A stretch of 64,000 nt of DNA from Aureimonas mangrovi (lineage in GTDB: Bacteria; Pseudomonadota; Alphaproteobacteria; Rhizobiales; Rhizobiaceae), in the NCBI RefSeq assembly GCF_014058705.1, contig NZ_CP059692.1:124001-188000 (forward strand). The letters run 5' to 3'. How positions within the stretch are numbered: position 1 is the first letter of the stretch; the number at the start of each line of letters is the position of its first letter. This document shows positions 46,595-54,802 of the stretch, one piece after another. The position numbers and the translations under genes were made by a program. A model generated the notes under the pieces. It saw only the letters and a list, made by a program, of their open reading frames with translations. It had not been told where the DNA came from and ran no database searches.

Positions 46595-47388
46595 TGGCGG
46601 ACAAGGAAGACTTCGCACCCGCTGCCTTGATGGCTGGCCTTGCGGCGGAGATGGAGAAGGAGGCGGGCCCGTGCGGTCCGCTTCCCCCGGCCCTGCCCTT
46701 GGCGGACATCGAGACCATGCCGGCACTGTTCCAGGTGCGAGAGCTTTACGACCAGCATGCGGAGGACATAGCGCGGGCGCTGCGGGATGGCGCGGAGGTT
46801 CCCCCGTTGCTGGTGCTGCGGGCCGGGCGGCGGGTGATTGTGATCGATGGCCACCACCGCCTTGAGGCGCATCGCTTGGCGGGGAAGCTGGCGGCCGTGC
46901 CTGTGGTTGGCTTCGAGGGGACTTTGCGGGAGGCGGTCCTGGAGGCGTGCGCCCGAAACTCCGTCACCAAGCTGCCCATGACGGCGGGCGAAAGGCAGGA
47001 CGCAGCGTGGCGTTATGTTTGCTTGGGGGTGGGCTCGAAGGCGCAGATCGCGAAGGCTTCGGGTAGCTCCACAGCAACGGTTGCGAGGATGCGGGAGGTT
47101 GCTAAGCGGCTTGGCCCGGAGGCATTCGAGACGCGGTCTTGGTGGCACGCGATGCGGCTCGACAGGGAAGCCGAGCGGGGAGACCAAACGGAGGAGGATC
47201 GGCTGGTGTGGATCGAGGCCACCGCCCAGCGCTACGCCGACACCATGGCGCGGACCTTCGGGAAGAAGCTGACGGGTAACGCCGAGATTGCTGCGAGGGC
47301 CATGGCGATCCACTTCGGGCGGCGGCTGGAGAGCGTGGTCCAGCACCTTGGAGAGTGGCTCCCGGACGAGCGCGAAGGGGACTATTGA
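46594..47388 (+). CDS. ParB-like nuclease-domain protein with HTH
   Basis: A 264-residue protein with a ParB/Srx-type domain at about residues 30-115. The signature is FQVRELYDQHAEDIARAL then VIVIDGHHRLEAHRLAG, the DGHHR replacing the usual GxxR box. A helix-turn-helix near 150 (SKAQIAKASGSSTATVARM) follows. Phage ParB-like proteins act in DNA binding, nicking or regulation of transcription; it is too unlike chromosomal ParB to assume partitioning. It is coupled to RNase HI by one-base overlap and converges on the integrase with 20 bases between. Confidence 0.8.
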   Translation: MADKEDFAPAALMAGLAAEMEKEAGPCGPLPPALPLADIETMPALFQVRELYDQHAEDIARALRDGAEVPPLLVLRAGRRVIVIDGHHRLEAHRLAGKLAAVPVVGFEGTLREAVLEACARNSVTKLPMTAGERQDAAWRYVCLGVGSKAQIAKASGSSTATVARMREVAKRLGPEAFETRSWWHAMRLDREAERGDQTEEDRLVWIEATAQRYADTMARTFGKKLTGNAEIAARAMAIHFGRRLESVVQHLGEWLPDEREGDY

Positions 47389-47408
47389 GGCGGCGGGCTG
47401 TGTCACCA

Positions 47409-49124
47409 CTAGGGTGTGTCAATGATACAGGCAGAAGGGTGGGCGCCCTCCTGTCTCGCGCCTGCACTCGCGGGGTCGAACCTCGGGAACCTCTCGAAAG
47501 CCGCCGCCTGCGCCTTCAAGCTGACAGACCCGTAGCTCCCCCCGATTGATCCAGGCGCGTGCCCACAGATCGCATCAAGCACGCTATCCTCTATGCCGGC
47601 CTCGCGGCCCAGCGTCTTGAAAAGATGCCGCCACCCGTGGTTCGGGGCCACTCCGGGGTCCGTCACAGTCTCTCGGGCGAAAACGGCAAGGCGGTTCTTC
47701 GTGGCCCGGCGTTTGCCCTCTGTGTCTTCGCCAGCCTTCGCGGAGAAGAACAGATGGCCAGCCTTGGAGCCGGTCACGAAGTCCGGGAAGCCCATCTCCA
47801 CTAGATGAGCGTGAAGCACCACCTCCCGTAGCTCCTTGTCCTTCACAGTGCCGGCCTCGGGGGTGATCGTGATAACCCATAGACCCCCTTCCTTCCGAAC
47901 GTCTTGACGGCGCAACTGGACAAGCTCGCCTACGCGGGCTCCGGTGTAGGCGCATAGCCACGGCACCCAACGCTTCGCCGCCGCCGTCTGTGCGTTTTCC
48001 CACGGGGTCCTACGATGTGCGGACGCGGCGGAGAGGAGCGCGGCGGCTTCCTTTGCGGTGAAGCCCTTCGGGCGCGTCTTGATGGCCTTCGCTCGGATGA
48101 CCTTGATTCCATCGGCGGGGTTGGTGGGGAGGACCCGATTGGCGACCGCGACCGCGAAGACGGACTTGAGGCCGGCAATATCGCTGTCCTTCACCGTCTT
48201 CGTGCTCACGCCGCTAGCGAGCCGATGAGCCTTAAAGCTGACGATGTCCTCGGCCGTCACCGCCCGCGCGTCGTCGTGCCCGAGGAGAGCAGAGAGGCGC
48301 TTGAAGATCGCCTCATAGGTGGTGCGCGTCTTGTCCGTCCGGCCTGCCGGTTTCGCCTCCTCCCACCACGAGCCTACAAGGCCCACCAGCGAGAGCTTCG
48401 CGCCGGGAGCGGGATTGGCAGGGCTCGGAGCTTCTCGTGCTTCCGGGACCTCCCATTTCGGAAAGCGGTCCTGTTCGTCAGCGGGGGAATAGTCTCCTGC
48501 AGCTTGCCTCCTACGAACTGCAATGGCGTCTAGCTGGGCTCGGCGGAACTCCCGAAGGATCATAGCGCGGCTTTCGGCGTCGATGGCTCCAAGCCCACGG
48601 CGCCGCAGAACACTATCTATCAGCGGTCCAAATGCCGGCTCCAGGCGCTCCAAGTCCTCTTCGTCGGCAATGGCTTCGAGGTGCTCGGCAACCGACTGCC
48701 AGCCCTCGGGCGGAATGAAGGTATCCTCCACTAGCTCCATCTTGCCTGTCGCTGGCTGGAACTCAACTGCAAGCGTTCGCCCGCCTCCCGAAGTGCCTGC
48801 CCGGAAGAGGTCTCCCGCAAGCGCTACACATTGGCGATGAGTGAGGGACACCGGCTCTACCGCTCGGAGCGATTGCCAGACGGTCTCAACGTAGGCGGCA
48901 ACCTCCGCCAACCGGACCTTTGCGGTGCTGGGGTCAGATGTTCGGAGCGAGACACGGACGGTCTCCATCGCCTCCGTAATTTGCAGCGTGACCGCCTCCG
49001 AGCCGACCGGGATGGCCAGCCGCAGGCCAACCGCACGCTCGCGGACAGCCTTCGGGATGCGTTGCTGAAAGTAGGCTTGGGTTGAGCCGGATCGCTTCAC
49101 GGAGGCTACCAGTCGAAAGGCCAT
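47409..49124 (-). CDS. Tyrosine-type integrase of the tRNA-Leu island
   Basis: A 571-residue integrase. Its long N-terminal part (starting MAFRLVASVKRSGSTQAYFQQ, like large proteobacterial island integrases) extends to about residue 250, followed by SAM-like core-binding and catalytic domains. Catalytic Arg is in AYTGARVGELVQLRR, HxxR-type in NHGWRHLFKT, His and Tyr in ICGHAPGSIGGSYG. ATG 49124 follows AAAGGTGG; a GTG at 49145 is the alternative. It begins 30 bases from the right repeat and reads in the same direction as tRNA-Leu, so it is the enzyme that most likely placed the element there. Confidence 0.93.
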   Translation of the reverse strand: MAFRLVASVKRSGSTQAYFQQRIPKAVRERAVGLRLAIPVGSEAVTLQITEAMETVRVSLRTSDPSTAKVRLAEVAAYVETVWQSLRAVEPVSLTHRQCVALAGDLFRAGTSGGGRTLAVEFQPATGKMELVEDTFIPPEGWQSVAEHLEAIADEEDLERLEPAFGPLIDSVLRRRGLGAIDAESRAMILREFRRAQLDAIAVRRRQAAGDYSPADEQDRFPKWEVPEAREAPSPANPAPGAKLSLVGLVGSWWEEAKPAGRTDKTRTTYEAIFKRLSALLGHDDARAVTAEDIVSFKAHRLASGVSTKTVKDSDIAGLKSVFAVAVANRVLPTNPADGIKVIRAKAIKTRPKGFTAKEAAALLSAASAHRRTPWENAQTAAAKRWVPWLCAYTGARVGELVQLRRQDVRKEGGLWVITITPEAGTVKDKELREVVLHAHLVEMGFPDFVTGSKAGHLFFSAKAGEDTEGKRRATKNRLAVFARETVTDPGVAPNHGWRHLFKTLGREAGIEDSVLDAICGHAPGSIGGSYGSVSLKAQAAAFERFPRFDPASAGARQEGAHPSACIIDTP

Positions 49125-49153
49125 TGTGTGCCACCTTTGTAGCACAGGCTTTC

Positions 49154-49228
49154 GGCCTCAATCGACTGTCACGGCTTAACTATCGGGCTTCCCTGAACAA
49201 TCAGGGGAATTGGTGCCCAGGAAAGGAC
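49154..49228. repeat. Right attachment site (attR) overlapping the tRNA-Leu 3' end
   Basis: This 75-bp sequence is identical to 35903-35977. Bases 49211-49228 are the 3' end of tRNA-Leu and 49154-49210 are the downstream flank, which includes a CCCTGA/TCAGGG hairpin (49192-49206) that may be the tRNA terminator. Confidence 0.92.
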
Positions 49229-49295
49229 TCGAACCTTCACGCCTCGCGGCACACGGACCTGAACCGTGCGCGTCTACCAATTCCGCCACCTGGGC
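49211..49295 (-). tRNA. tRNA-Leu (anticodon CAG)
   Basis: An 85-nt class II tRNA including encoded CCA. The acceptor stem is GCCCAGG/CCTGGGC, the anticodon stem CACGG/CCGTG with loop TTCAGGT (anticodon CAG, reading CUG), a long variable arm (TGCCGCGAGGCGT region) and T-arm AAGG-TTCGAGT-CCTT. It is intact, because the island repeat restores the 3' 18 bases. CUG is expected to be the main leucine codon in this GC-rich genome. Confidence 0.97.
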
Positions 49296-49487
49296 ACGGG
49301 CGCGACCTTTATGGGGGCGTCATCGACCTGTCAACGATTCCCTTGGGCTGGGACCCAGCAATCTTCACCATGCGCCTTTCCGAGTCATCATCGAGCCGCT
49401 AAATCGGTGCGATCGGTTCGAACGGTTCCAAAGGCCCCGGCGGCGGAACACCGCCCGCGGGCTCGGCAGGCACGAGAAGGCTCCATC

Positions 49488-50495
49488 ATGAAGATCGACA
49501 ACAGGAAGCTCGTCACGGTCTTCGGCGGTTCGGGCTTTCTCGGCCGCTACGTGGTGCAGGCGCTGACCGACCGCGGCCACCGCGTGCGCGTCGCCTGCCG
49601 CCGGCCGGACCTTGCCTATCACCTGCAGATCGCCGGCCGCATGGGCCAGGTTCACGCGGTGCAGGCCAATCTGCGCTATCCGTGGTCGGTCGAGCGCGCC
49701 GTCGATGGCGTCGATCACGTCGTCAATCTCGTCGGCATCCTCGCCGAGAGCGGCCGGCAGCGCTTCAACGCGATCCAGGCCGAGGGCGCGGCCACGGTCG
49801 CGCGCGCGGCGGCCGCGCAGGGCGCCGGCCTCGTGCAGATGTCGGCGATCGGCGCGGACGAGAATTCCGCCAGCCGCTACGCGCGCACCAAGGCGCTCGG
49901 CGAGCGCGCCGCGCTCGAATCGGTGCCGGACGCGGTCGTCCTGCGCCCCTCCGTCGTCTTCGGCGCCGAGGACCAGTTCTTCAACCGCTTCGCCGGCATG
50001 GCGCGGTTCTCGCCCGCGCTCCCGCTGATCGGCGGCGGCCACACCCTGTTCCAGCCGGTCTTCGTCAACGACGTCGCCCAGGCCGTCGGCGAGGCGGTGG
50101 ACGGCAAGGTCGCGGGCGGGCGCGCCTACGAGCTGGGCGGGCCCGAAGTGCTCTCGTTCCGTCGCCTGATGGAGGAGATGCTCATCGTCATCGACCGCAA
50201 GCGCGCGCTCGTGCCGATCCCGTTCTCGATCGCGGACCGCATGGCGGGGCTGATGGGCCGCCTGCCCGGCGCGCCGCTGACGCGCGACCAGGTGGAACAG
50301 CTGCGCCACGACAACGTCGTCTCGCAGGAGGCGATCTCCGAGGGCCGCTCCTTCGAAGGGCTCGGCATCGTGCCGCGTTCGCTCGAGGCGATCCTGCCGA
50401 CCTATCTCGTGCGCTTCCGCCCGCAGGGGCAGTTCACGCGCGGTGCGCCGACGAGCGACAAGACCGTGGACGAGGAGATTGCGCCCCGCGCCTGA
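49488..50495 (+). CDS. Complex I NDUFA9-like NAD(P)-binding protein (atypical SDR)
   Basis: A 335-residue protein of the atypical short-chain dehydrogenase group similar to mitochondrial NDUFA9. The dinucleotide motif is VFGGSGFLGRYVVQAL. Further signatures are VVNLVGILAESG, QMSAIGAD followed by YARTKALGE (YxxxK), and VFVNDVAQAVGEAV. The biochemical role in bacteria is uncertain. It neighbours uppP, the FzlA-like gene and queG, an order I recall from other alphaproteobacteria. AGAAGG precedes the ATG. Confidence 0.88.
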   Translation: MKIDNRKLVTVFGGSGFLGRYVVQALTDRGHRVRVACRRPDLAYHLQIAGRMGQVHAVQANLRYPWSVERAVDGVDHVVNLVGILAESGRQRFNAIQAEGAATVARAAAAQGAGLVQMSAIGADENSASRYARTKALGERAALESVPDAVVLRPSVVFGAEDQFFNRFAGMARFSPALPLIGGGHTLFQPVFVNDVAQAVGEAVDGKVAGGRAYELGGPEVLSFRRLMEEMLIVIDRKRALVPIPFSIADRMAGLMGRLPGAPLTRDQVEQLRHDNVVSQEAISEGRSFEGLGIVPRSLEAILPTYLVRFRPQGQFTRGAPTSDKTVDEEIAPRA

Positions 50496-50507
50496 GCTCG
50501 CGCGCTT

Positions 50508-50521
50508 CGGCTTCGAAGCCG
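50508..50521. terminator. Palindrome between convergent NDUFA9-like gene and uppP
   Basis: CGGCTTCGAAGCCG is a perfect 14-bp palindrome in a GC-rich context between two convergent stops. It lacks a T-run, so termination is only a possibility. Confidence 0.35.
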
Positions 50522-50552
50522 GTGCGCCGATCCGAAGGGTTCGAGCGCTCTC

Positions 50553-51353
50553 TCAGCCGAAGGCGATGATCGCGATGAGCCCGATCGTGCCGACGCCGAT
50601 GCGCCAGTAGGCGAAGGGCGCGAAGCCGTGCCGGGACACGAAGTCCAGAAGGTAGCGCACGACGAAGATGCCCGAGACGAGCGCCGCGACGAAGCCGACG
50701 GCGATGATCACCGCGTCGTTGGCCGAGAGGATGTCGCGGTTCCTGAAGAGGTCGTAGGCGAAGGCGCCGGCCATCGTCGGCATGGCGAGGAAGAACGAGA
50801 ACTCCGCCGCCGCGCGCTTCTCCGCGCCCAGAAGCAGCGCACCCGCGATCGTCGCGCCCGAGCGCGAGGTGCCGGGGATCATCGCCAGGCACTGGATGAA
50901 GCCGATCTTCAGGCAAAGAGCGGGCGGAAAGGTCATCGCGTCGTCGTAGCGCTTCTCGATCGCCATGCGGTCGACGGCCAGCAGTATGAAGCCGCCGACG
51001 ATCAGCGCGATGCAGATGATGGCCGGTGATTCGAACAGGACGCTCTTGATGAAGTCGTGCGCCAGCGCCCCGATCACCGCCGCCGGCAGGAAGGCGAGAA
51101 GGATCGACAGGACGAAGCGCCGGCTCTCGGCGCTCGATGGCAGCGTGACGAAGAGATGCCAGAGCTTGGCGAAATAGACCGAGACGACGGCGATCACCGC
51201 GCCGAGCTGGATCAGCACCTCGAAGCTGTTTCCGGTGGATTCGAAGCCGATCGCGCGCCCCACCAGGATGAGATGGGCGGTCGAGGAGACCGGTATGAAT
51301 TCGGTCAGCCCCTCGATCACCCCGAGCAGCGTCGCTGAAAAGATTTCCGGCAT
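50553..51353 (-). CDS. uppP: Undecaprenyl-diphosphatase
   Basis: A 266-residue integral membrane enzyme (BacA family) that dephosphorylates undecaprenyl diphosphate, recycling the lipid carrier for peptidoglycan and polysaccharide synthesis; overexpression gives bacitracin resistance. The two catalytic motifs are [15 protein letters not shown] at residues 14-28 and the conserved [11 protein letters not shown] near 165. About eight membrane segments are evident. The start at 51353 gives the family N terminus. It is monocistronic and divergent from the FzlA-like gene. Confidence 0.96.
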   Translation of the reverse strand: MPEIFSATLLGVIEGLTEFIPVSSTAHLILVGRAIGFESTGNSFEVLIQLGAVIAVVSVYFAKLWHLFVTLPSSAESRRFVLSILLAFLPAAVIGALAHDFIKSVLFESPAIICIALIVGGFILLAVDRMAIEKRYDDAMTFPPALCLKIGFIQCLAMIPGTSRSGATIAGALLLGAEKRAAAEFSFFLAMPTMAGAFAYDLFRNRDILSANDAVIIAVGFVAALVSGIFVVRYLLDFVSRHGFAPFAYWRIGVGTIGLIAIIAFG

Positions 51354-51599
51354 CGTCCACACTCTCCTTTCGCTCCCGCAATATGCGTGTTGCCTTGCGG
51401 GAGAATGAAGGCAAGCGCACGTCCAGCGGAGATCGCGGCCGCCAATCTCTTTCGCGGTGTCGCCCTCGTGCATCGCCGCCCGTGGACGAGGCCGGGGCTT
51501 GCGAAAGACGGCTGTTCGGCTATCTCCGAGAGACGCGCCCGGGCGGCCCCGCATCGCCGGGTGCGCGCAATTCATACGGGAAAGGCGCCGCGTCCCTTC

Positions 51600-52292
51600 A
51601 TGCTGAGGCTTCACCACCATCCGATGTCGGCTTCCTCGCGCTTCGTGCGGCTGGTGCTCGGCGAATATGGCGAGCGCGTCGAACTGATCGAGGAGCGTCC
51701 CTGGGAGCGGCGGCGTGAGCTTCTGGCGCTGAACCCGGCCGCCACGGTGCCGATCCTCGTCGAGGACAACGGCCCCCCGGTCGTGGGCGGCATCGTGGCC
51801 GGCGAGTATCTCGACGAGACGCGCGGCGCCTTCCAGCGCGAGCGCCGGCTCTTCGCCGACAAGCCGGCCGAGCGCGCCGAGATCCGGCGCCTGGTCGAAT
51901 GGTTCCTCGGCAAGATGGACGCGGAGGTCACGCGCTATCTCGTGCGCGAGCGTGTCTTCAAGCGGGAGATGCACGCCGATCACGGCGGCGGGGCTCCCGA
52001 TTCGTCCGCCATCCGTGCGGCGCGCACCAACCTCAAGAACCACATGCGCTATCTCGGCTGGCTGGCCGAAAGCCGCAACTGGCTGTCGGGGCCGCGTCTG
52101 TCCTATGCCGATCTCGCGGGCGCCGCGAGCTTCTCGGTGCTCGACTATCTGGGCGAGGTCGCCTGGGAGGAGGAGCCGGGCGCGAAGGACTGGTACATGC
52201 GTCTGAAGTCGCGCCCGTCCTTCCGCCCGCTTCTGGCCGAGCGCATTCGCGGCGTCTCGCCGGCCGGGCACTACGCCGAACTCGACTTTTAG
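51600..52292 (+). CDS. fzlA: GST-fold protein, probable FtsZ-binding FzlA
   Basis: A 230-residue glutathione S-transferase-like protein. Its opening [22 protein letters not shown] and [25 protein letters not shown] follow FzlA, which lacks usual GST chemistry and instead binds FtsZ filaments during constriction in Caulobacter. The C-terminal tail GHYAELDF matches the conserved FzlA tail as I remember it. Its location beside uppP and queG also fits. If it is not FzlA it is a generic GST. ATG 51600 is the only start that leaves the thioredoxin half intact without a long leader. Confidence 0.75.
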   Translation: MLRLHHHPMSASSRFVRLVLGEYGERVELIEERPWERRRELLALNPAATVPILVEDNGPPVVGGIVAGEYLDETRGAFQRERRLFADKPAERAEIRRLVEWFLGKMDAEVTRYLVRERVFKREMHADHGGGAPDSSAIRAARTNLKNHMRYLGWLAESRNWLSGPRLSYADLAGAASFSVLDYLGEVAWEEEPGAKDWYMRLKSRPSFRPLLAERIRGVSPAGHYAELDF

Positions 52293-52369
52293 AGCCTTTC
52301 AGGCTGGTTCCGTATCAGTCTGAGAGGCTTTCATTGCCCAAGCACGGTGCGCCGTCTATCTGACGGGCG

Positions 52370-53512
52370 ATGAGCCAGAGCCTTCGACGCTTCCTCGACG
52401 ACGACGCGCGCCGTCTCGGCTTCTCGGCCGTGGGCGTCGCGCTGGCGGCCGAGAATGCGGCGGCGGCGAGCGGGCTCGACGACTTCATCGCCGCCGGCCA
52501 CCACGGGACGATGGGCTGGATGCCCGAGACGGCCGAGCGCCGGCGCTCTGTCCCGGCGCTGTGGTCGGACGCGCGGACCGTCATCGCGCTCGGCCTCAAT
52601 TACGGCCCCTCCGGCGACGCGCTCGCCAATCTCGCACGGCCGCAGATCGGCAACATCTCCGTCTACGCCCGGCACCGCGACTATCATGACGTCGTCAAGG
52701 GCAAGCTGAAGGAGCTTGCCGGCCGGCTGATCGCGCGGGCGCGTCAGTCGGGCCTCGGCGAGCACGACGCCAGGGTCTTCGTCGACACCGCGCCGCTGAT
52801 GGAAAAGCCGATGGGGCAGGCCGCCGGTCTCGGCTGGCAGGGGAAGCACACCAACCTCGTCAGCCGCGACTACGGCTCGTGGCTCTTCCTCGGCTCGATC
52901 CTGACGACGCTGGAATTGTCGCCAGATGTCCCCGGCCGCGACGCGTGCGGCTCCTGCCGCGCCTGCCAGGACGCCTGCCCAACCAACGCCTTTCCGGCCC
53001 CCTACAAGCTCGATGCGCGGCGTTGCATCTCCTACCTCACCATCGAGACCAAGGCCGTCGTCCCGCGGACGATGCGCCCGGCCATGGGCAACCGCATCTA
53101 TGGCTGCGACGATTGCCTTGCCGTCTGCCCCTGGAACAAGTTCGCCGCCGAGGCCCGCGAGGCCAAGCTGCGCGCACGCGAAGACCTGATGGCACCGCCG
53201 CTCGAAGAGCTACTCGCGCTCGACGACGCCGCCTTCCGCGCGCTCTTCTCGGGCTCGCCGGTCAAGCGCGCCGGGCGCGACAAGTTCGTCTCCAACTGCC
53301 TGATCGCGGCCGGCAACAGCGGCGCGGCGCGTCTCGTCCCCGCCGTCGAGGCGCTGCTTGTCGACGAGGCGCCGCTGGTGCGCGCGATGGCGGTCTGGGC
53401 GCTGGCGCGCCTTTCGCCCGCCTCGGCCTTGGAAAGGCGCGCCAGCGCCCTCCATAGCGAGGAGGACGAAATCGTGAGGAGCGAGTGGCATGCTCTGGAA
53501 ACAGAAGGCTGA
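52370..53512 (+). CDS. queG: Epoxyqueuosine reductase
   Basis: A 380-residue cobalamin and iron-sulfur enzyme for the last step of queuosine synthesis in tRNA. The active-site region DTAPLMEKPMGQAAGLGW contains the likely catalytic aspartate. Two [4Fe-4S] motifs are CGSCRACQDACPT and CDDCLAVCPWN. The C-terminal HEAT-like repeat (SGAARLVPAVEALLVDEAPLVRAM) binds tRNA. The gene overlaps the next small gene by 23 bases. Confidence 0.95.
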   Translation: MSQSLRRFLDDDARRLGFSAVGVALAAENAAAASGLDDFIAAGHHGTMGWMPETAERRRSVPALWSDARTVIALGLNYGPSGDALANLARPQIGNISVYARHRDYHDVVKGKLKELAGRLIARARQSGLGEHDARVFVDTAPLMEKPMGQAAGLGWQGKHTNLVSRDYGSWLFLGSILTTLELSPDVPGRDACGSCRACQDACPTNAFPAPYKLDARRCISYLTIETKAVVPRTMRPAMGNRIYGCDDCLAVCPWNKFAAEAREAKLRAREDLMAPPLEELLALDDAAFRALFSGSPVKRAGRDKFVSNCLIAAGNSGAARLVPAVEALLVDEAPLVRAMAVWALARLSPASALERRASALHSEEDEIVRSEWHALETEG

Positions 53513-53864
53513 AGCCGTGAAGGAGACCGCGCAGGAGAAGGGCGCGGCGGTGGCGGAGGCGTTCCGCCATGTGTCCCACGGCGATATCGAAAAGGCGCAG
53601 ACCTCGCTGGCGGCGGGCGGCGTCGCCCTGCCGGATGCGCTGCGCGAGACGCGCGGGCTCGGCGCCGTGGCTGTCGGAGCGCTCGCCTTCGGGGCGGTCG
53701 CGATCGGCGCCTTCGCGATTGGCCGCCTGTCGGTCGGGCGTCTGGCGATCGGAGACGCGTCGATCCGCCGCCTGCATATCGGGCAACTCGAGGTCGATTC
53801 CTTCGACACGCCCCGGCTCGCGGCGCTTCGCGCGCGCCGCCGTGCGCTTTTCGGCGGCGAATGA
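53490..53864 (+). CDS. Small protein with iterated Gly-hydrophobic repeats, unknown function
   Basis: A 124-residue protein. Residues 1-45 are a charged helix (EAVKETAQEKGAAVAEAFRH). Residues 58-105 consist of about eight short repeats of the form hydrophobic-G or hydrophobic-R every five residues (AVGALAFGAVAIGAFAIG, then RLSVGRLAIGDASIRRLHIG), suggesting a right-handed beta-helix or membrane-inserted repeat. The C terminus is basic. It is translationally linked to queG (23-base overlap) and to the SDR gene (ATGA). No functional family is recognised. Confidence 0.7.
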   Translation: MLWKQKAEAVKETAQEKGAAVAEAFRHVSHGDIEKAQTSLAAGGVALPDALRETRGLGAVAVGALAFGAVAIGAFAIGRLSVGRLAIGDASIRRLHIGQLEVDSFDTPRLAALRARRRALFGGE

Positions 53865-54802
53865 AGCCGCCGGTCCCGGCCAACGACCGGCCGGCCGCCT
53901 TCTTCATCTTCGGCGGCGGCTATTCCGCCGGCGCCTTCGCGCGCGCGCAGCCCGCCGGGAGCATTGTCGGCGTGACGACACGCGGCGAGGAAAAGGCGTC
54001 GGATTTCGCCGCGCATGGCTGGAAGCCCTTCGTCTTCGACGGAGAGCGCCCCGGCGACGGCATCGATGGCGCGCTGCCGAAGGCAACGCATCTTGTTATC
54101 TCAGTGCCGCCCGGCCATGCGGCGCCCGAGGGCGTGTCGCGGGCCGGCGGCGCTGGCGCTGCGCCCGGCGACCCGGTTCTGCGCTGGTATCGCGACGAGA
54201 TCGTCCACGGCATGCCCCGCCTCGAATGGATCGGCTATCTCTCCACGGTCGGCGTTTATGGCGACCATGACGGGGCGTGGATCGACGAGAGCGCGCCCTT
54301 GTCCGGCCAGTCGGAGCGCTCGCGAGAGCGCATTGCCGCCGAGGAAGCCTGGGGCGAGGCCGCGCGCGAGGCGGGCGTGCCGCTCGCCATCCTGCGCCTG
54401 CCCGGCATCTACGGGCCGGGCCGCTCGGCCTTCGACAAGCTGGAGAGCGGCAAGGCGCGGCGCACGGTGAAGCCCGGTCAGGTCTTCAACCGCGTCCATG
54501 TCGACGACATCGCCGGCGCCATCGCTCATCTCGCGGTCCGGCGCATCGGCGGGGCGTTCAACGTCACGGACGACGAGCCCGCGCCGCCGCAGGACGTGAT
54601 CGAGCATGCCGCGCGCCTCGCCGGACTGCCCGTCCCGCCGGACGAGCCCTTCGATCCGGTGGCGATGAGCCCGATGGCGCGCTCCTTCTGGAGCGAGAAC
54701 AAGCGCGTCTCCAACGCCGCGCTGAAGGCCACGGGCTACGCGCTGCGTTACCCGACCTATCGCGAGGGACTGGCCGCGATCACCCCTCGATCCGGTCGAT
54801 GA
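53861..54802 (+). CDS. Extended SDR / NAD(P)-dependent epimerase-like protein
   Basis: A 313-residue Rossmann-fold protein. It has a modified dinucleotide loop (FIFGGGYSAGAFAR) and signatures VISVPPGH, YLSTVGVYGDHDGAWIDES, ILRLPGIYGPGRSAFDKL and VHVDDIAGAIAHL. The usual YxxxK is replaced at RSRERIAAEE, so classical epimerase chemistry is doubtful. Substrate unknown. It overlaps the preceding gene by four bases and the convergent RimK-like gene by 23 bases. Confidence 0.85.
   Translation: MKPPVPANDRPAAFFIFGGGYSAGAFARAQPAGSIVGVTTRGEEKASDFAAHGWKPFVFDGERPGDGIDGALPKATHLVISVPPGHAAPEGVSRAGGAGAAPGDPVLRWYRDEIVHGMPRLEWIGYLSTVGVYGDHDGAWIDESAPLSGQSERSRERIAAEEAWGEAAREAGVPLAILRLPGIYGPGRSAFDKLESGKARRTVKPGQVFNRVHVDDIAGAIAHLAVRRIGGAFNVTDDEPAPPQDVIEHAARLAGLPVPPDEPFDPVAMSPMARSFWSENKRVSNAALKATGYALRYPTYREGLAAITPRSGR

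Larger units (their letters stand above)
35903..49228. mobile_element. Integrated genomic island in tRNA-Leu (phage satellite or prophage remnant)
   Basis: The element is 13,251 bp from the start of one 75-bp repeat to the start of the other. It is flanked by the identical repeats, with an intact tRNA-Leu at the right end and a tyrosine recombinase starting 30 bases inside that end. Contents in order: AbiJ-like protein, small ORF, serine resolvase, small ORF, PrtN-like activator, second tyrosine recombinase, HTH protein, XRE regulator, unrecognised genes, one internal-virion muramidase protein, RNase HI, ParB-like protein, and the main integrase. No capsid, portal, terminase, conjugation or replication-initiator genes were recognised. 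Codon use is visibly less GC-biased, especially at its left end. Confidence 0.92.
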
